Shown piece by piece: positions 40,792 through 49,590 of a stretch of 64,000 bases of DNA. The stretch comes from Bradyrhizobium diazoefficiens (lineage in GTDB: Bacteria > Pseudomonadota > Alphaproteobacteria > Rhizobiales > Xanthobacteraceae): the NCBI RefSeq assembly GCF_018131015.1, contig NZ_JAFCJJ010000012.1, positions 1 to 64,000 on the forward strand. The letters are read 5' to 3'. Position numbers and translations under genes: made by a program. The stretch's first letter is position 1, and the number at the start of each line of letters is the position of its first letter. The notes below the pieces were generated by a model. The model searched no databases. It was not told the DNA's origin and saw only the letters and a list, made by a program, of their open reading frames with translations.

Positions 40792-40866
40792 ATGATTACT
40801 TTGCATTCGCAGATCGCGCGCCCGCGCTCGATGATGGTCTGGCTCGGTATGTGCGCGGCCTCATAG
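40792..40866 (+). CDS. 24-residue putative leader peptide upstream of the ABC exporter
   Basis: Short ORF ATG 40792 to TAG 40864-40866 with an excellent ribosome binding site (GGGGAG six bases upstream). It encodes 24 residues beginning MITLHSQIARPRSMM and ending WLGMCAAS. It is followed by a strong hairpin and the ABC exporter gene. The arrangement fits a translated leader controlling the downstream gene, though regulation has not been shown. Confidence 0.45.
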   Translation: MITLHSQIARPRSMMVWLGMCAAS

Positions 40867-40885
40867 GGGCCCTTTCCGCCAGTTT

Positions 40886-40909
40886 CGATCGGGGTGTTGC
40901 TCCCGATCG
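40886..40909 (+). promoter_or_regulatory. stable hairpin between the leader ORF and the ABC exporter
   Basis: Perfect 8-bp stem CGATCGGG/CCCGATCG with an 8-nt loop, 20 bp beyond the leader stop. No U tract follows, so it is more likely a regulatory fold than a plain terminator. The rest of the 326-bp gap (40693-41018) contains only the leader ORF and no other recognisable gene. Confidence 0.5.
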
Positions 40910-41018
40910 CTTCGCTTCCCTGTTCAAAGCCAATTTTCAGTGACGCCGTTGCGGCCCTTGCGGCCGGCCTGCGTCCGTCGATGGAGCCGGCCCGCGCCAA
41001 GAGCGGCCGGATGATGCC

Positions 41019-42818
41019 ATGACCGGTCTGTCAAGAAAGCCCGCGGCCATCCGCGTGGTGCTGCCCTTCGTGTTCCGGCACTGGCTGAAGCAGCCGGGGC
41101 GAACGCTCGTCGTCGCCGTCGGCCTCTTGGGCGCGACGGTTGCCGACCTGTTCATGCCGGTGTTCTCTGGGCATCTGGTCGACGCGTTGACGCGCGGACC
41201 GGCCGACCCCGATGCGCGCCATGCGGCCCTCGTCGCGTTCGGCGCCATCGTGGCGCTGGGGGCGGCCTCGATGGTGCTGCGGCTGACCGGCCTGCAGGCG
41301 ATCGTGCCGTTCACGCTCAAGATCATGTCCGAGGTCGCGCAGGATGCCTTCATGCGGGTGCAGCGCTTCTCGACCGACTGGCACGCAAATTCCTTTGCGG
41401 GCTCGACCGTGCGCAAGATCACGCGCGGCATGTGGGCGCTCGACCTCCTGAACGACACCATTCTGCTGGCGCTGGCGCCTTCGCTGTTTGTCCTGATCGG
41501 CTCGATGATCCTGCTCGGTGTGCACTGGACCTCGCTCGGCGCGGTGATCGCGCTCGGCGCGCTGGCCTATGTCGCGATGACGGTGCTGTTCTCGACCCGC
41601 TACATCGCCCCGGCCGCGCGCGTCTCCAACGCCTGGGACACCAAGGTCGGCGGCACGCTGGCGGACGCGCTCACCTGCAACGCGGTGGTGAAGTCATTCG
41701 GTGCGGAAGTGCGCGAGGACATGCGGCTCGCCCGCGTCATCAGGCGCTGGCGTGCGCGGGTGCGGCGGACCTGGTTCCGCTACAACTACACCGCCATGGC
41801 GCAGCTCTCGCTGCTGCTAGTCTTGCGCGCGTCCGTGATCGGCGGCTCGGTGCTGCTGTGGATGTCGGGGCATGCCTCGCCCGGCGACGTCACCTACGTG
41901 CTGACCAGCTACTACGTGATACACGCCTATCTGCGTGACGTCGGCATGCACATCAACCACCTGCAGCGCTCGGTCAACGACATGGAGGAGCTGGTGGCGA
42001 TCCATGACGAGCCGGTCGGGATCGCGGACGCCGCCGACGCGCGGCCGATCGCGATCGGGGGCGGCGCGATCGTGTTCGACGACGTCACGTTCCACTACGG
42101 CGGCCATCGCGCGCCGCTGTATGACGGGCTGTCGCTCACGATCCGTCCCGGCGAGCGGGTCGGCCTGGTCGGCCGCTCCGGCTCCGGCAAGACGACCCTC
42201 GTCAAGCTGGTGCAACGGCTCTACGACGTCTCGGCCGGCCGCGTGCTGATCGACGGGCAGGACATCGCGAAGGCGACGCAGCAATCGCTGCGCAGCCAGA
42301 TTGCGATCGTGCAGCAGGATCCGATCCTGTTTCACCGGTCGCTCGCCGAGAACATCGCCTATGGCCGGCCCGGCGCCAGCGCGGAGGCGATCGAGCAGGC
42401 GGCGCGGCTCGCCAATGCGCACGACTTCATCCTGCGCCTGCCCAAGGGCTACGGCACGCTGGTCGGCGAGCGCGGCGTCAAGCTGTCGGGAGGCGAACGG
42501 CAGCGCGTGGCGCTGGCGCGCGCCTTCCTGGCGGATGCGCCGGTGCTGATTCTGGACGAGGCCACCTCGAGCCTCGATTCGGAATCGGAGGCGCTGATCC
42601 AGCAGGCGATGGAGCGGCTGATGAGAGGCCGTACCTCGATCGTGATCGCGCACCGGCTGTCGACGGTGCGCAGCCTCGATCGGATCCTGGTGTTCGACCG
42701 CGGCGAGATCGTCGAGCAGGGCACCCATGCCCTGCTCGCGGGCAAGCCCGGCGGTATTTATCGCAACCTGTTCGAGCGCCAGGTGGTGGAGCTCGGGCAT
42801 GTTGCAGCGGCGGAATGA
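41019..42818 (+). CDS. ABC exporter, fused membrane and ATPase domains
   Basis: A 599-residue half-transporter that should act as a homodimer. The membrane domain (about 1-330) has six hydrophobic segments. The ATPase domain has Walker A GRSGSGKTT, the Q loop IAIVQQDPILFHRSLAENI, signature LSGGERQRVALARA, Walker B VLILDEATSSLD and the H loop IVIAHRLSTV. The substrate is unknown; multidrug or lipid export are options. The start has weak Shine-Dalgarno support; a leader ORF and hairpin precede it. Confidence 0.88.
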   Translation: MTGLSRKPAAIRVVLPFVFRHWLKQPGRTLVVAVGLLGATVADLFMPVFSGHLVDALTRGPADPDARHAALVAFGAIVALGAASMVLRLTGLQAIVPFTLKIMSEVAQDAFMRVQRFSTDWHANSFAGSTVRKITRGMWALDLLNDTILLALAPSLFVLIGSMILLGVHWTSLGAVIALGALAYVAMTVLFSTRYIAPAARVSNAWDTKVGGTLADALTCNAVVKSFGAEVREDMRLARVIRRWRARVRRTWFRYNYTAMAQLSLLLVLRASVIGGSVLLWMSGHASPGDVTYVLTSYYVIHAYLRDVGMHINHLQRSVNDMEELVAIHDEPVGIADAADARPIAIGGGAIVFDDVTFHYGGHRAPLYDGLSLTIRPGERVGLVGRSGSGKTTLVKLVQRLYDVSAGRVLIDGQDIAKATQQSLRSQIAIVQQDPILFHRSLAENIAYGRPGASAEAIEQAARLANAHDFILRLPKGYGTLVGERGVKLSGGERQRVALARAFLADAPVLILDEATSSLDSESEALIQQAMERLMRGRTSIVIAHRLSTVRSLDRILVFDRGEIVEQGTHALLAGKPGGIYRNLFERQVVELGHVAAAE

Positions 42819-42871
42819 GGCGCGGCGTCGGGATCACGGTCCCGACGTCGTGCGGTCAAGGATGGAATGAG

Positions 42872-44269
42872 ATGAAAGACCTGACACGCGGCTCCGTCGC
42901 AAAGCATATCCTGGCCATGGCGCCGCCGATCATGGCGGGCATGGTCTCGATCATGATCTGCCAGCTCGTCGATCTGTACTTCGTCTCGGGATTGGGTGAG
43001 GCGGCGGTCGCGGGCGTGGCGGCGGCCGGCAATGCCGGCTTTCTCGTCAACGCATTGATGCAGGTGCTCGGCGTCGGCACGGTGGCGCTGATCGCGCACG
43101 CCGTCGGACGCAAGGACCGGCCGGACGCCAATTTGATCTTCAACCAGGCGATCGTGCTGTCGGTGCTGCTCGGCCTGCTGACGATGCTGGCCGGTTTTGT
43201 GCTGTCGCGCGCCTATATGCGCGCGATCGCCGCCGACGCGGCCACGATCGACGCCGGCACCACCTATCTGCTCTGGGTCATGCCGGCGCTGGCGCTGCAA
43301 TTCGTCACTCAGGTGATGGGGGCCGCGCTGCGCGCCACCGGTATCGTGCGGCCGACCATGCTGGTGCAGACGCTCGCCGTGGTCATCAACATCGCGCTGG
43401 CGCCCGTGCTGATCTCGGGCTGGGGCACCGGCCGTGCGTTCGGCGTCGCCGGCGCGGGACTCGCGAGCTCGATCGCCGTCTTCATCGGCGTGCTGATTCT
43501 GCTCGCCTATTTCCGCAAGCTGGAGCGCTATGTCGCCTTCAATCCCGCGCAATGGCGGCCACAGCTGGGGCAATGGAAGAGGATCCTCAATGTCGGCCTG
43601 CCGGCGGGCGGCGAGTTCGTGATGATCTTCATCTTCATGGCCGTGATCTACTATGTGCTGCGTGATTTCGGCCCGGCGGCGCAGGCCGGATTCGGCATCG
43701 GCACCCGGGTGCTGGGCCTGATCCAGATGCCGGCGCTCGCCATCGCTCTCGCCGCGGGGCCCATCGCCGGTCAGAACTTCGGCGCCGGCAACGACGCGCG
43801 GGTGCGGGAAACCTTCGTCAATGCCGCGCTCATCGTCACCGCCGTGATGATTGCCTTCACGCTGTTCGCGCAACTTGCGCCGGGACTGTTGCTGGCCGGA
43901 TTCTCGAACGATCCGGAGACCATGGCGACGGCGTCGCTGTTCCTGAAGATGATCTCGCTGAACATGGTGGCGCAGGGATTCATTTTCACCTGCTCCAGCC
44001 TGTTCCAGGGCCTCGGCAACACCAGGCCGGTGTTGCTGAGCTCGGCGATGCGGGTGCTCACCTATTCGTTGCCGGCCATCTGGCTGTCGACGCGGCCGGG
44101 CTTTCGGATGGAGCATGTCTGGTACCTGTCGAACGCGGCCACGACGCTGCAGGCTGCCATGAGCGTGTGGCTGCTGCGCCGCGAGTTTCGCAAGCGTTTG
44201 GTGCCGCGGCAGGCCGCGGCGCCGGACGAATCCGCGCCCGCAGCGCCGCCCGCGCGCGTGCCTGCTTGA
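42872..44269 (+). CDS. MATE family efflux transporter
   Basis: A 465-residue inner-membrane protein with 12 hydrophobic segments, two repeats of six, with family blocks such as PPIMAGMVSIMICQLVDLYFVSGLG, ALIAHAVGRKD and a C-terminal Ala/Pro tail. It exports organic cations in exchange for protons or Na+. ATG 42872 is chosen over a longer frame from 42815. It is 53 bp downstream of the ABC exporter and probably in the same transcript. Confidence 0.9.
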   Translation: MKDLTRGSVAKHILAMAPPIMAGMVSIMICQLVDLYFVSGLGEAAVAGVAAAGNAGFLVNALMQVLGVGTVALIAHAVGRKDRPDANLIFNQAIVLSVLLGLLTMLAGFVLSRAYMRAIAADAATIDAGTTYLLWVMPALALQFVTQVMGAALRATGIVRPTMLVQTLAVVINIALAPVLISGWGTGRAFGVAGAGLASSIAVFIGVLILLAYFRKLERYVAFNPAQWRPQLGQWKRILNVGLPAGGEFVMIFIFMAVIYYVLRDFGPAAQAGFGIGTRVLGLIQMPALAIALAAGPIAGQNFGAGNDARVRETFVNAALIVTAVMIAFTLFAQLAPGLLLAGFSNDPETMATASLFLKMISLNMVAQGFIFTCSSLFQGLGNTRPVLLSSAMRVLTYSLPAIWLSTRPGFRMEHVWYLSNAATTLQAAMSVWLLRREFRKRLVPRQAAAPDESAPAAPPARVPA

Positions 44270-44361
44270 CCTGCGGGGCTGACACTTGTTCCTTGCCGGC
44301 GGCATCGGCTAGATGCGGTGCCGTGGGCCAGGGAGGGGTTTTGCAATGGGTCTGGATTTGA

Positions 44362-45657
44362 ATGACTGAGCGCTCGAACGCGCAGCGGGCCAAATCCTTG
44401 CTCTCCGCAGTCTGGGCGGCGCGCTATCGCAACTCGGCCGGTCTTGTCGCGCTGGTCGCGCTGTTGCTGCCGTGGTCGACGAGCGGGGTGCTGTTCGCGC
44501 TGATTCCCTGGCTGGTCGGTGTCACCTTCTTCGATCTGCGGGAGTTTCCGCGCGCGCTGCTGCGCCCGGCCTGTCTGCTGCCGCTCGCGCTTGTCATCCT
44601 GGCGCTGCTCGGCACGCTCTGGTCGGACGCGCCATGGCCGGAACGAATCCACGCGCTCGGCCTTCCGGCAAAGCTGCTGGCGATCCCGTTTCTGATCTAT
44701 CAGTTCGAGCGCTGGCCGTACGGCGACTGGGTGTTTTCCGCGTTCCTGGTCTCCTGCGCCCTGCTCATGCTCTATTCCTTCGCCGTCGCGATCGATCCCG
44801 GCCTCTCGCTGAAGCCCTATTTCTCGCGCGGGGTCTACAAGCCCGAAAGCGGGATTGCGGTGCGCAACTACATCGACCAGAGCCAGGAATTCGCGCTTTG
44901 CGCCATTGCCCTGGTCCATCCGATCGTGACCCTGTTCCGCGCGGGCCGCCTTCGCATGGCGGCGCTACTCGCGCTGCTCGCGATCGGCTTCCTCGCCAAC
45001 ATGATGTTCGTCGTGGTCTCGCGCACGGCGCTGGTGACGCTGCCGATCCTGATCGTGGTGTTCGCCCTATTGCATCTGCGCCGGCGCGCTGCGTTGCTCT
45101 GCGCAGGCGCGATGGTGCTTCTGGCGGCCGTGTTGTGGACCATTTCGCCGCATCTGCGTGCGACGGTCGCGAAGTTCGGCAATGACTACGAGGCCAGCGC
45201 CATCCAGAACGAGGTCAGCGGCATGGGCTCGCGCTTGGAATTCTGGCGGAAATCGGCAGGCTTCGTCGCCGATGCGCCGGTGTTCGGACACGGTACCGGC
45301 TCGACCCGCGGCCTGTTCGCAAGCGCGGCCGCCGATGCGCAGGCCGACACCCTGCGCGCCGAGATTGTCAGCAATCCCCACAATCAAACCCTCGCGGTTG
45401 CCGTGCAGTGGGGCGGCGTCGGCGTCCTCATCCTCTACGGCCTGTGGCTTGCGCACCTGTCGCTGTTCCGCGGCGCCGGGCTGGCCTGTTGGATCGGGAT
45501 GCTGGTCGTGGTTCAGAACATGCTGAGCTCGCTGTTCAACTCGCATCTGTTCGACTTCACCGAAGGCTGGATCTACGTGCTCGGTGTCGGTGTCGCCGGC
45601 GGCATGGCGCTCGGGCAACGGAGGCGGGACGAGGCAATGCCGGTGCGCCCGCAGTGA
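44362..45657 (+). CDS. O-antigen ligase-like membrane protein (WaaL/Wzy family)
   Basis: A 431-residue multi-pass protein with about 11 hydrophobic segments and the long periplasmic loop typical of this family (about 240-340). It contains GSRLEFWRKSAGFVADAPVFGHGTGSTRGLF and NPHNQTLAVAVQWGGVGVLILYGLWLA, the HNxxL motif seen in ligases. It could ligate O-antigen or exopolysaccharide or polymerise repeats; context with FkbM is consistent. Its stop is 7 bp from the stop of the convergent FkbM gene. Confidence 0.8.
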   Translation: MTERSNAQRAKSLLSAVWAARYRNSAGLVALVALLLPWSTSGVLFALIPWLVGVTFFDLREFPRALLRPACLLPLALVILALLGTLWSDAPWPERIHALGLPAKLLAIPFLIYQFERWPYGDWVFSAFLVSCALLMLYSFAVAIDPGLSLKPYFSRGVYKPESGIAVRNYIDQSQEFALCAIALVHPIVTLFRAGRLRMAALLALLAIGFLANMMFVVVSRTALVTLPILIVVFALLHLRRRAALLCAGAMVLLAAVLWTISPHLRATVAKFGNDYEASAIQNEVSGMGSRLEFWRKSAGFVADAPVFGHGTGSTRGLFASAAADAQADTLRAEIVSNPHNQTLAVAVQWGGVGVLILYGLWLAHLSLFRGAGLACWIGMLVVVQNMLSSLFNSHLFDFTEGWIYVLGVGVAGGMALGQRRRDEAMPVRPQ

Positions 45658-45664
45658 CGATGCC

Positions 45665-46417
45665 TCACGCGCGCTTCCTGAAGACGAAATTGTTGCAATA
45701 GCCCTTGCGCTTCCAGAACCATTCGCCGTCCTGCCGCTGGTGCACGGCCGCATCGAATTGCGCAATCGGGAGCAGCGAGCCCCGGCACACGAAGCTTCCC
45801 TCGTAGCCGAAGCCGTCAAGGAAGCCGAAGACGTCCTCCACGCGGCCGGGCGCGAGATGCCGGTTTTCGCATTCGAACACCAGCAAGGGTGCGTGGCTGC
45901 GCAGGATCCGTTCGGCCCCCTTGAACACGGCAAGCTCCGCGCCCTCGACGTCGATCTTGAGCAGCGCGATCCTGTCCGTGGTGCCGAAATACTCGTCGAG
46001 CGCGATCACCGGCACCGTGATCACCGTGACGTCATCGGTCGTGGCCGTCTCGGGCCGCAGCGAAGCGCCGGGCCGATGCTGCTTCGGGACGTACAGGTTC
46101 ATTTCGCCTGAATGCGAATGCACGGCCTTGGCCTCAACCGTCACATTGGCAAGCCCCATGATGCGGCAAATGCTCGCGAGATTGCGCGCGAAATCCGGCT
46201 GCGGCTCGAACACGATGACCCGGCCATCGCGGACCCACGATGACAGCCAATAGACGAAGCTGCCCTTGTTGGCGCCGATGTCGCAGGCGATGTCGCCCGG
46301 GCGGAGGTGCCGCCGGATCTCGATGAGCTCCCGTCGCTCGTTGCGCAGCAGCGCCTTCAAGGCGCGAATTCGGAATCGGATGCCGGCGTCGGTGAACCAG
46401 GCCTGGAAAACAGGCAT
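45665..46417 (-). CDS. FkbM family SAM-dependent methyltransferase
   Basis: A 250-residue enzyme probably methylating a polysaccharide or secondary metabolite hydroxyl. The SAM-binding motif ACDIGANKGSFVYWL is near residues 47-61; motif II-III features FEPQPDFARN, LLKIDVEGAELAVFKGAERIL and PLLVFECEN follow. I chose ATG 46417 (MPVFQAW) behind GAGGAGG; the open frame extends upstream but that is antisense to the TSUP gene. Located 14 bp after the TSUP stop on the same strand. Confidence 0.85.
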   Translation of the reverse strand: MPVFQAWFTDAGIRFRIRALKALLRNERRELIEIRRHLRPGDIACDIGANKGSFVYWLSSWVRDGRVIVFEPQPDFARNLASICRIMGLANVTVEAKAVHSHSGEMNLYVPKQHRPGASLRPETATTDDVTVITVPVIALDEYFGTTDRIALLKIDVEGAELAVFKGAERILRSHAPLLVFECENRHLAPGRVEDVFGFLDGFGYEGSFVCRGSLLPIAQFDAAVHQRQDGEWFWKRKGYCNNFVFRKRA

Positions 46418-46431
46418 CGCTCGTGTCCTCC

Positions 46432-47178
46432 TCAGTGGGCGCCGACACTGTTCCAGACGAGGCCGAGCCCCGACAGGAACAACAGGCCCAGCACCACATC
46501 GCCGAAATGCTTGTCGCTCAGCGCGCGATAGACGCGCGCGCCCGCCCAGGCGCCGAGCAGTGTGCCCGGAAACGCCACCAGCGCCAGCCAGATCACTTTC
46601 AGCGCGACGAGGCCGGAGGCCGTCTGCATCGCCAGCGCGGCGGCCAGCACCGTGAAATTGAACAGCTGGAAGATGCCGCGCCGCTCGTGCTTGTTCCAGC
46701 CGCGGATGTTGGCCCACAGGATCGGCAGCGGCCCCGACAGTCCGGCAAGCCCGCCCAAAATGCCGCCGGCAAAACCGATGGCGCCGTCGGCGATGCGGCC
46801 GCCGAACTTGATGGCAAACGGCCTCTTGTTCAAATACAGCGCGGTCGAAAAGATCAGGAGCAGGACGCCGACGCTCAGCTTGAACACCTTGGGATCGGCG
46901 GACGCGACCATCATGGTGCCGAGCGGCACGCCGATCAGCCCGCCGATCAGGAACGGCCAGACCAGCGAGAGGTCAAAGCTCTTCCACATCGAGGGCAGCG
47001 TCGAAGCTTGCGCGATCACCGAGCAGATCAGCACCAGCGGCACCGCCAGCGAGGGTGGCAGGACGTAAAGCCAGATGCCGAGCGCCATCAGCGCGGTGCC
47101 GAACCCGGCCAGCCCCGAGACGAAGCCGCCGGCCAGCGCCCCGAACAGCAGCAGCGCGTAAGTGAAGGTTTCCACCAA
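46432..47178 (-). CDS. TSUP/TauE-SafE family sulfite or sulfonate exporter-like protein
   Basis: A 248-residue membrane protein with about eight hydrophobic segments. Family blocks are LLLFGALAGGFVSGLAGFGTALMALGIWLYVLPP and GGILGGLAGLSGPLPILWANIRGW, an approximate repeat. Family members move sulfite, sulfonates, thiosulfate or small organic anions. The start is TTG 47178 or GTG 47175. It appears to be co-transcribed with the FkbM gene, which is an unusual pairing and may be incidental. Confidence 0.8.
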   Translation of the reverse strand: MVETFTYALLLFGALAGGFVSGLAGFGTALMALGIWLYVLPPSLAVPLVLICSVIAQASTLPSMWKSFDLSLVWPFLIGGLIGVPLGTMMVASADPKVFKLSVGVLLLIFSTALYLNKRPFAIKFGGRIADGAIGFAGGILGGLAGLSGPLPILWANIRGWNKHERRGIFQLFNFTVLAAALAMQTASGLVALKVIWLALVAFPGTLLGAWAGARVYRALSDKHFGDVVLGLLFLSGLGLVWNSVGAH

Positions 47179-47382
47179 TGATTCCCGTTTCTTGCCCGCG
47201 GTCTCGACGCGTTGATCGCCGTCTGGCGCATAGCACAGATGCAGCAGGGAAGGGCAATTTCAAAATCGCACGCAAGCGTGATTCACCGCGCACGGGCGTT
47301 CCCGGAAGACGCGCCTACATAGCGCGCAGACAGCGGCCCGCCGCCAACGCCGGCTCGGCCCGATGAAACAAGGAGCATGACC

Positions 47383-47642
47383 ATGACCCGCACGAGCATT
47401 GCCGCGATGGCCGCGCTGTTGTCCGCGGTTGCCTGGTGCCGACATTGGCGCAGGCGCAGTTTTCCGAGCCGGCAGCCTACCAGGCCGCGCATCCCGACCG
47501 CGACGTGCTGAACGGCGGGCAACTCACGCCGGCCGCGCGGGCGGCCCGCGGCCAATCCGGCGTGACGAGCGATACCTACGCGGCCTATCCGTCGCCGGTA
47601 AGGCCAGCCGTGCGCAGCAGCCATCGCCGGCCGCAGCCGTAG
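47383..47642 (+). pseudogene. small secreted protein interrupted by a 1-nt frameshift
   Basis: ATG 47383, with AAGGAG at 7 bp, opens a signal peptide (MTRTSIAAMAALLSAV), but the frame then breaks. The mature portion (PTLAQAQFSEPAAYQAAHPD... to RPQP) is in another frame from about 47436. Inserting one base near 47431-47435 would restore ...SAVALVPTLAQAQ, a normal signal peptide and AQA cleavage site. Either a true null allele or a sequence error. The protein resembles small secreted proteins of unknown function in the order. Confidence 0.7.
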
Positions 47643-47646
47643 TCCG

Positions 47647-49032
47647 CTAGACGATCTGCCTCGTCTCAGTGGGCTTGTGCAGCGCGCCGACAAGGATGCG
47701 CAAGGCTTCCGCCAATTCCGATCGGTTGCGCGCCGCGCCGAGCGAGATGCGCGCCGCATGTGGCGGTGTCCCGTCGACCGCGAAGGCCTCGCTGGCGACC
47801 ACCGCGAGCCCGTTGCGCAGGAGATGCGCGGCGACGTCGGGCCGGCCGTCGGGCAGCCTCAGCCACAGATGATGGGCCGCGGGCCTGGCCATGAACTGAA
47901 AGCCCTTCAGCGCGCGCTGCGCCAATTGCTGCCGGCCGACGGCCTCGTTGCGGATGGCGGTGATGATGCGGTCGGCAATGCCGCTCTCGAGCCAGTGTGT
48001 CACCAGCGCGACCATCAGCGGCGCCGGCATCTGTACGGTGGCCTGCAAATGGCCGCGCATCTGAAGTTGCGCATCGGTGTCGGGCGTCAGCAGATAGGCG
48101 ACGCGCAGCGCAGGCGCGATGCATTTCGACAGCGTGGTCGCGAGATATGTCCGCTCCGGAACGAGGTTGGCGATCGGCGAGGCCGAGCGATCGAGCAGCC
48201 CGTAGGCGTCGTCCTCGATCAACGTCGTATCGGCGTTGCGAATAATGTTTGCGATCGCGCTCCGCCGCTCGGGGGGAAGCGTTGCGGTCGTGGGGTTGTG
48301 CAGCGTCGGAATGAGGTAAACCGCCTTCGGCTTGTGGGTGCGACAGGCCTTTGCCAGCGCATCGGGAAGGATGCCGCCGTCATCCATCGCCACGCCCACG
48401 AGCTGGACGCCGAGCTTTGACGCGGCGGCCTTGATGCCGGGAAAGGTGAGGGCCTCCGTCAGCACGACATCGCCTGGACGGGCAAGATGAGCCAGCAGGT
48501 TGAACAGGATGGTTTGCGCGCCCGGAAAGATCACGAGCCTGTCCGCATGCGCATGCGCGATGCGGCCGCGCATCCAGCGCGCGGCGACCTCGCGCTCATG
48601 CGCGCTGCCGCCGGGCGGCTGGTAGTTGAGATGCGCGGTCAGGCCCGATTGGTCGCGGATGGCCTCGAGGCCCGCGATGATGCGCTCGTCGAGCTGGGCC
48701 TCGAGCGGATGCGGCGGCACATTCATCGAGAGGTCGATGGCGACCGGATGCGGCAGGTCGGCGGCGCGCCGCGCGCTGGTCTCCGACACGAACGAGCCCT
48801 GTCCGACGCGGGCCTCCAGGATGCCGCGACGCCGCGCCTCCGTGTAGGCGCGCGTCACCGTGGTGAGGTCGATGCCGAGCGTCCTGGCGAGCGCGCGCTG
48901 GGTCGGCAATTGCTGGCCGCGCACCAGCCGCCCGGCGGCGATATCGGCTTCCATGGCGTCAACGATGCGCTGGTAGCGCGGCCCGCTCAGCTCCGAGATT
49001 GTAGGGACCCAATCCATGCAAGTTCGACCCAT
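47647..49032 (-). CDS. MocR family regulator (GntR winged helix plus aminotransferase domain)
   Basis: A 461-residue regulator. The N-terminal winged helix (about 18-90: RYQRIVDAMEADIAAGRLVRGQQLPTQRALARTLGIDLTTVTRAYTEARRRGIL) is fused to a class I aminotransferase domain with the PLP Lys in RTYLATTLSKCIAPALRV and Asp/Tyr contacts in LIEDDAYGLL. Regulators of this family sense PLP or an amino compound. ATG 49032 has AAAGGAT before it. It is divergent from DUF983; two direct repeats 21 bp apart lie between them. Confidence 0.9.
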   Translation of the reverse strand: MGRTCMDWVPTISELSGPRYQRIVDAMEADIAAGRLVRGQQLPTQRALARTLGIDLTTVTRAYTEARRRGILEARVGQGSFVSETSARRAADLPHPVAIDLSMNVPPHPLEAQLDERIIAGLEAIRDQSGLTAHLNYQPPGGSAHEREVAARWMRGRIAHAHADRLVIFPGAQTILFNLLAHLARPGDVVLTEALTFPGIKAAASKLGVQLVGVAMDDGGILPDALAKACRTHKPKAVYLIPTLHNPTTATLPPERRSAIANIIRNADTTLIEDDAYGLLDRSASPIANLVPERTYLATTLSKCIAPALRVAYLLTPDTDAQLQMRGHLQATVQMPAPLMVALVTHWLESGIADRIITAIRNEAVGRQQLAQRALKGFQFMARPAAHHLWLRLPDGRPDVAAHLLRNGLAVVASEAFAVDGTPPHAARISLGAARNRSELAEALRILVGALHKPTETRQIV

Positions 49033-49042
49033 ATCCTTTGAA

Positions 49043-49072
49043 TGTATGGATGCAATATATTATTGTATGGAT
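49043..49072. promoter_or_regulatory. MocR direct-repeat operator
   Basis: TGTATGGAT at 49043-49051 and again at 49064-49072, exactly 21 bp apart, i.e. two helical turns. It lies in the 64-bp divergent region between the MocR gene and DUF983. MocR proteins such as GabR and PdxR bind direct repeats, so this is a strong candidate operator. Confidence 0.65.
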
Positions 49073-49096
49073 CGGTGAAAAGGAAGAGGTGCGGTC

Positions 49097-49528
49097 ATGG
49101 CGACGGGCTCGGTCTCTCTGGCAAAGGCGATGTGGCGCGGCTTTCGCGGCAAGTGCCCGAACTGCGGCGAAGGTCACATGTTCGGCCGCTTCCTGAAGGT
49201 TGCGGACGCTTGCGACCATTGCGGCGAGGAGCTGTTTCACCAGCGCGCCGATGACTTCCCGGCCTATCTCGTGATGGTGGTGGTCGGCCATGTTGTGGTG
49301 CCGGCGATCCTTGCGGTCGAGACGGCCTATGCGCCGCCGGTCTGGCTGCAACTCGCGGTCTGGCTGCCCGTGACGCTGTTTGCCTCGCTCGCCCTGCTGC
49401 AGCCGACCAAGGGCGCCATCGTCGGCCTGCAATGGCAGATCGGCATGCACGGCTTCGAGGCCAGCAAGCTGCGGCGCGAGGCCGGTCAGATTGCGCCGGT
49501 GCTGGTGAAGGCGCCGCGCGCGGCCTGA
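49097..49528 (+). CDS. DUF983 family membrane protein
   Basis: A 143-residue protein: N-terminal zinc-binding CPNCGEGHMF...CDHCGEEL (Cys20, Cys23, Cys39, Cys42), then two hydrophobic segments (about 54-72 and 78-100). The function of this family is unknown, although it is widespread in alphaproteobacteria. The start follows GGAAGAGGTGCGGTC. Its promoter is probably controlled by the divergent MocR regulator. Confidence 0.85.
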   Translation: MATGSVSLAKAMWRGFRGKCPNCGEGHMFGRFLKVADACDHCGEELFHQRADDFPAYLVMVVVGHVVVPAILAVETAYAPPVWLQLAVWLPVTLFASLALLQPTKGAIVGLQWQIGMHGFEASKLRREAGQIAPVLVKAPRAA

Positions 49529-49590
49529 GCCGCGGCGGCGTTTACATCGCGCGCGCGGCCGCTACACTCCGTCGTATCAAAACAAGAACG

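Noticed and set aside
40886..40909. Reading the hairpin as a plain rho-independent terminator
   Set aside because: There is no U tract after the stem, and a strong coding gene follows on the same strand.
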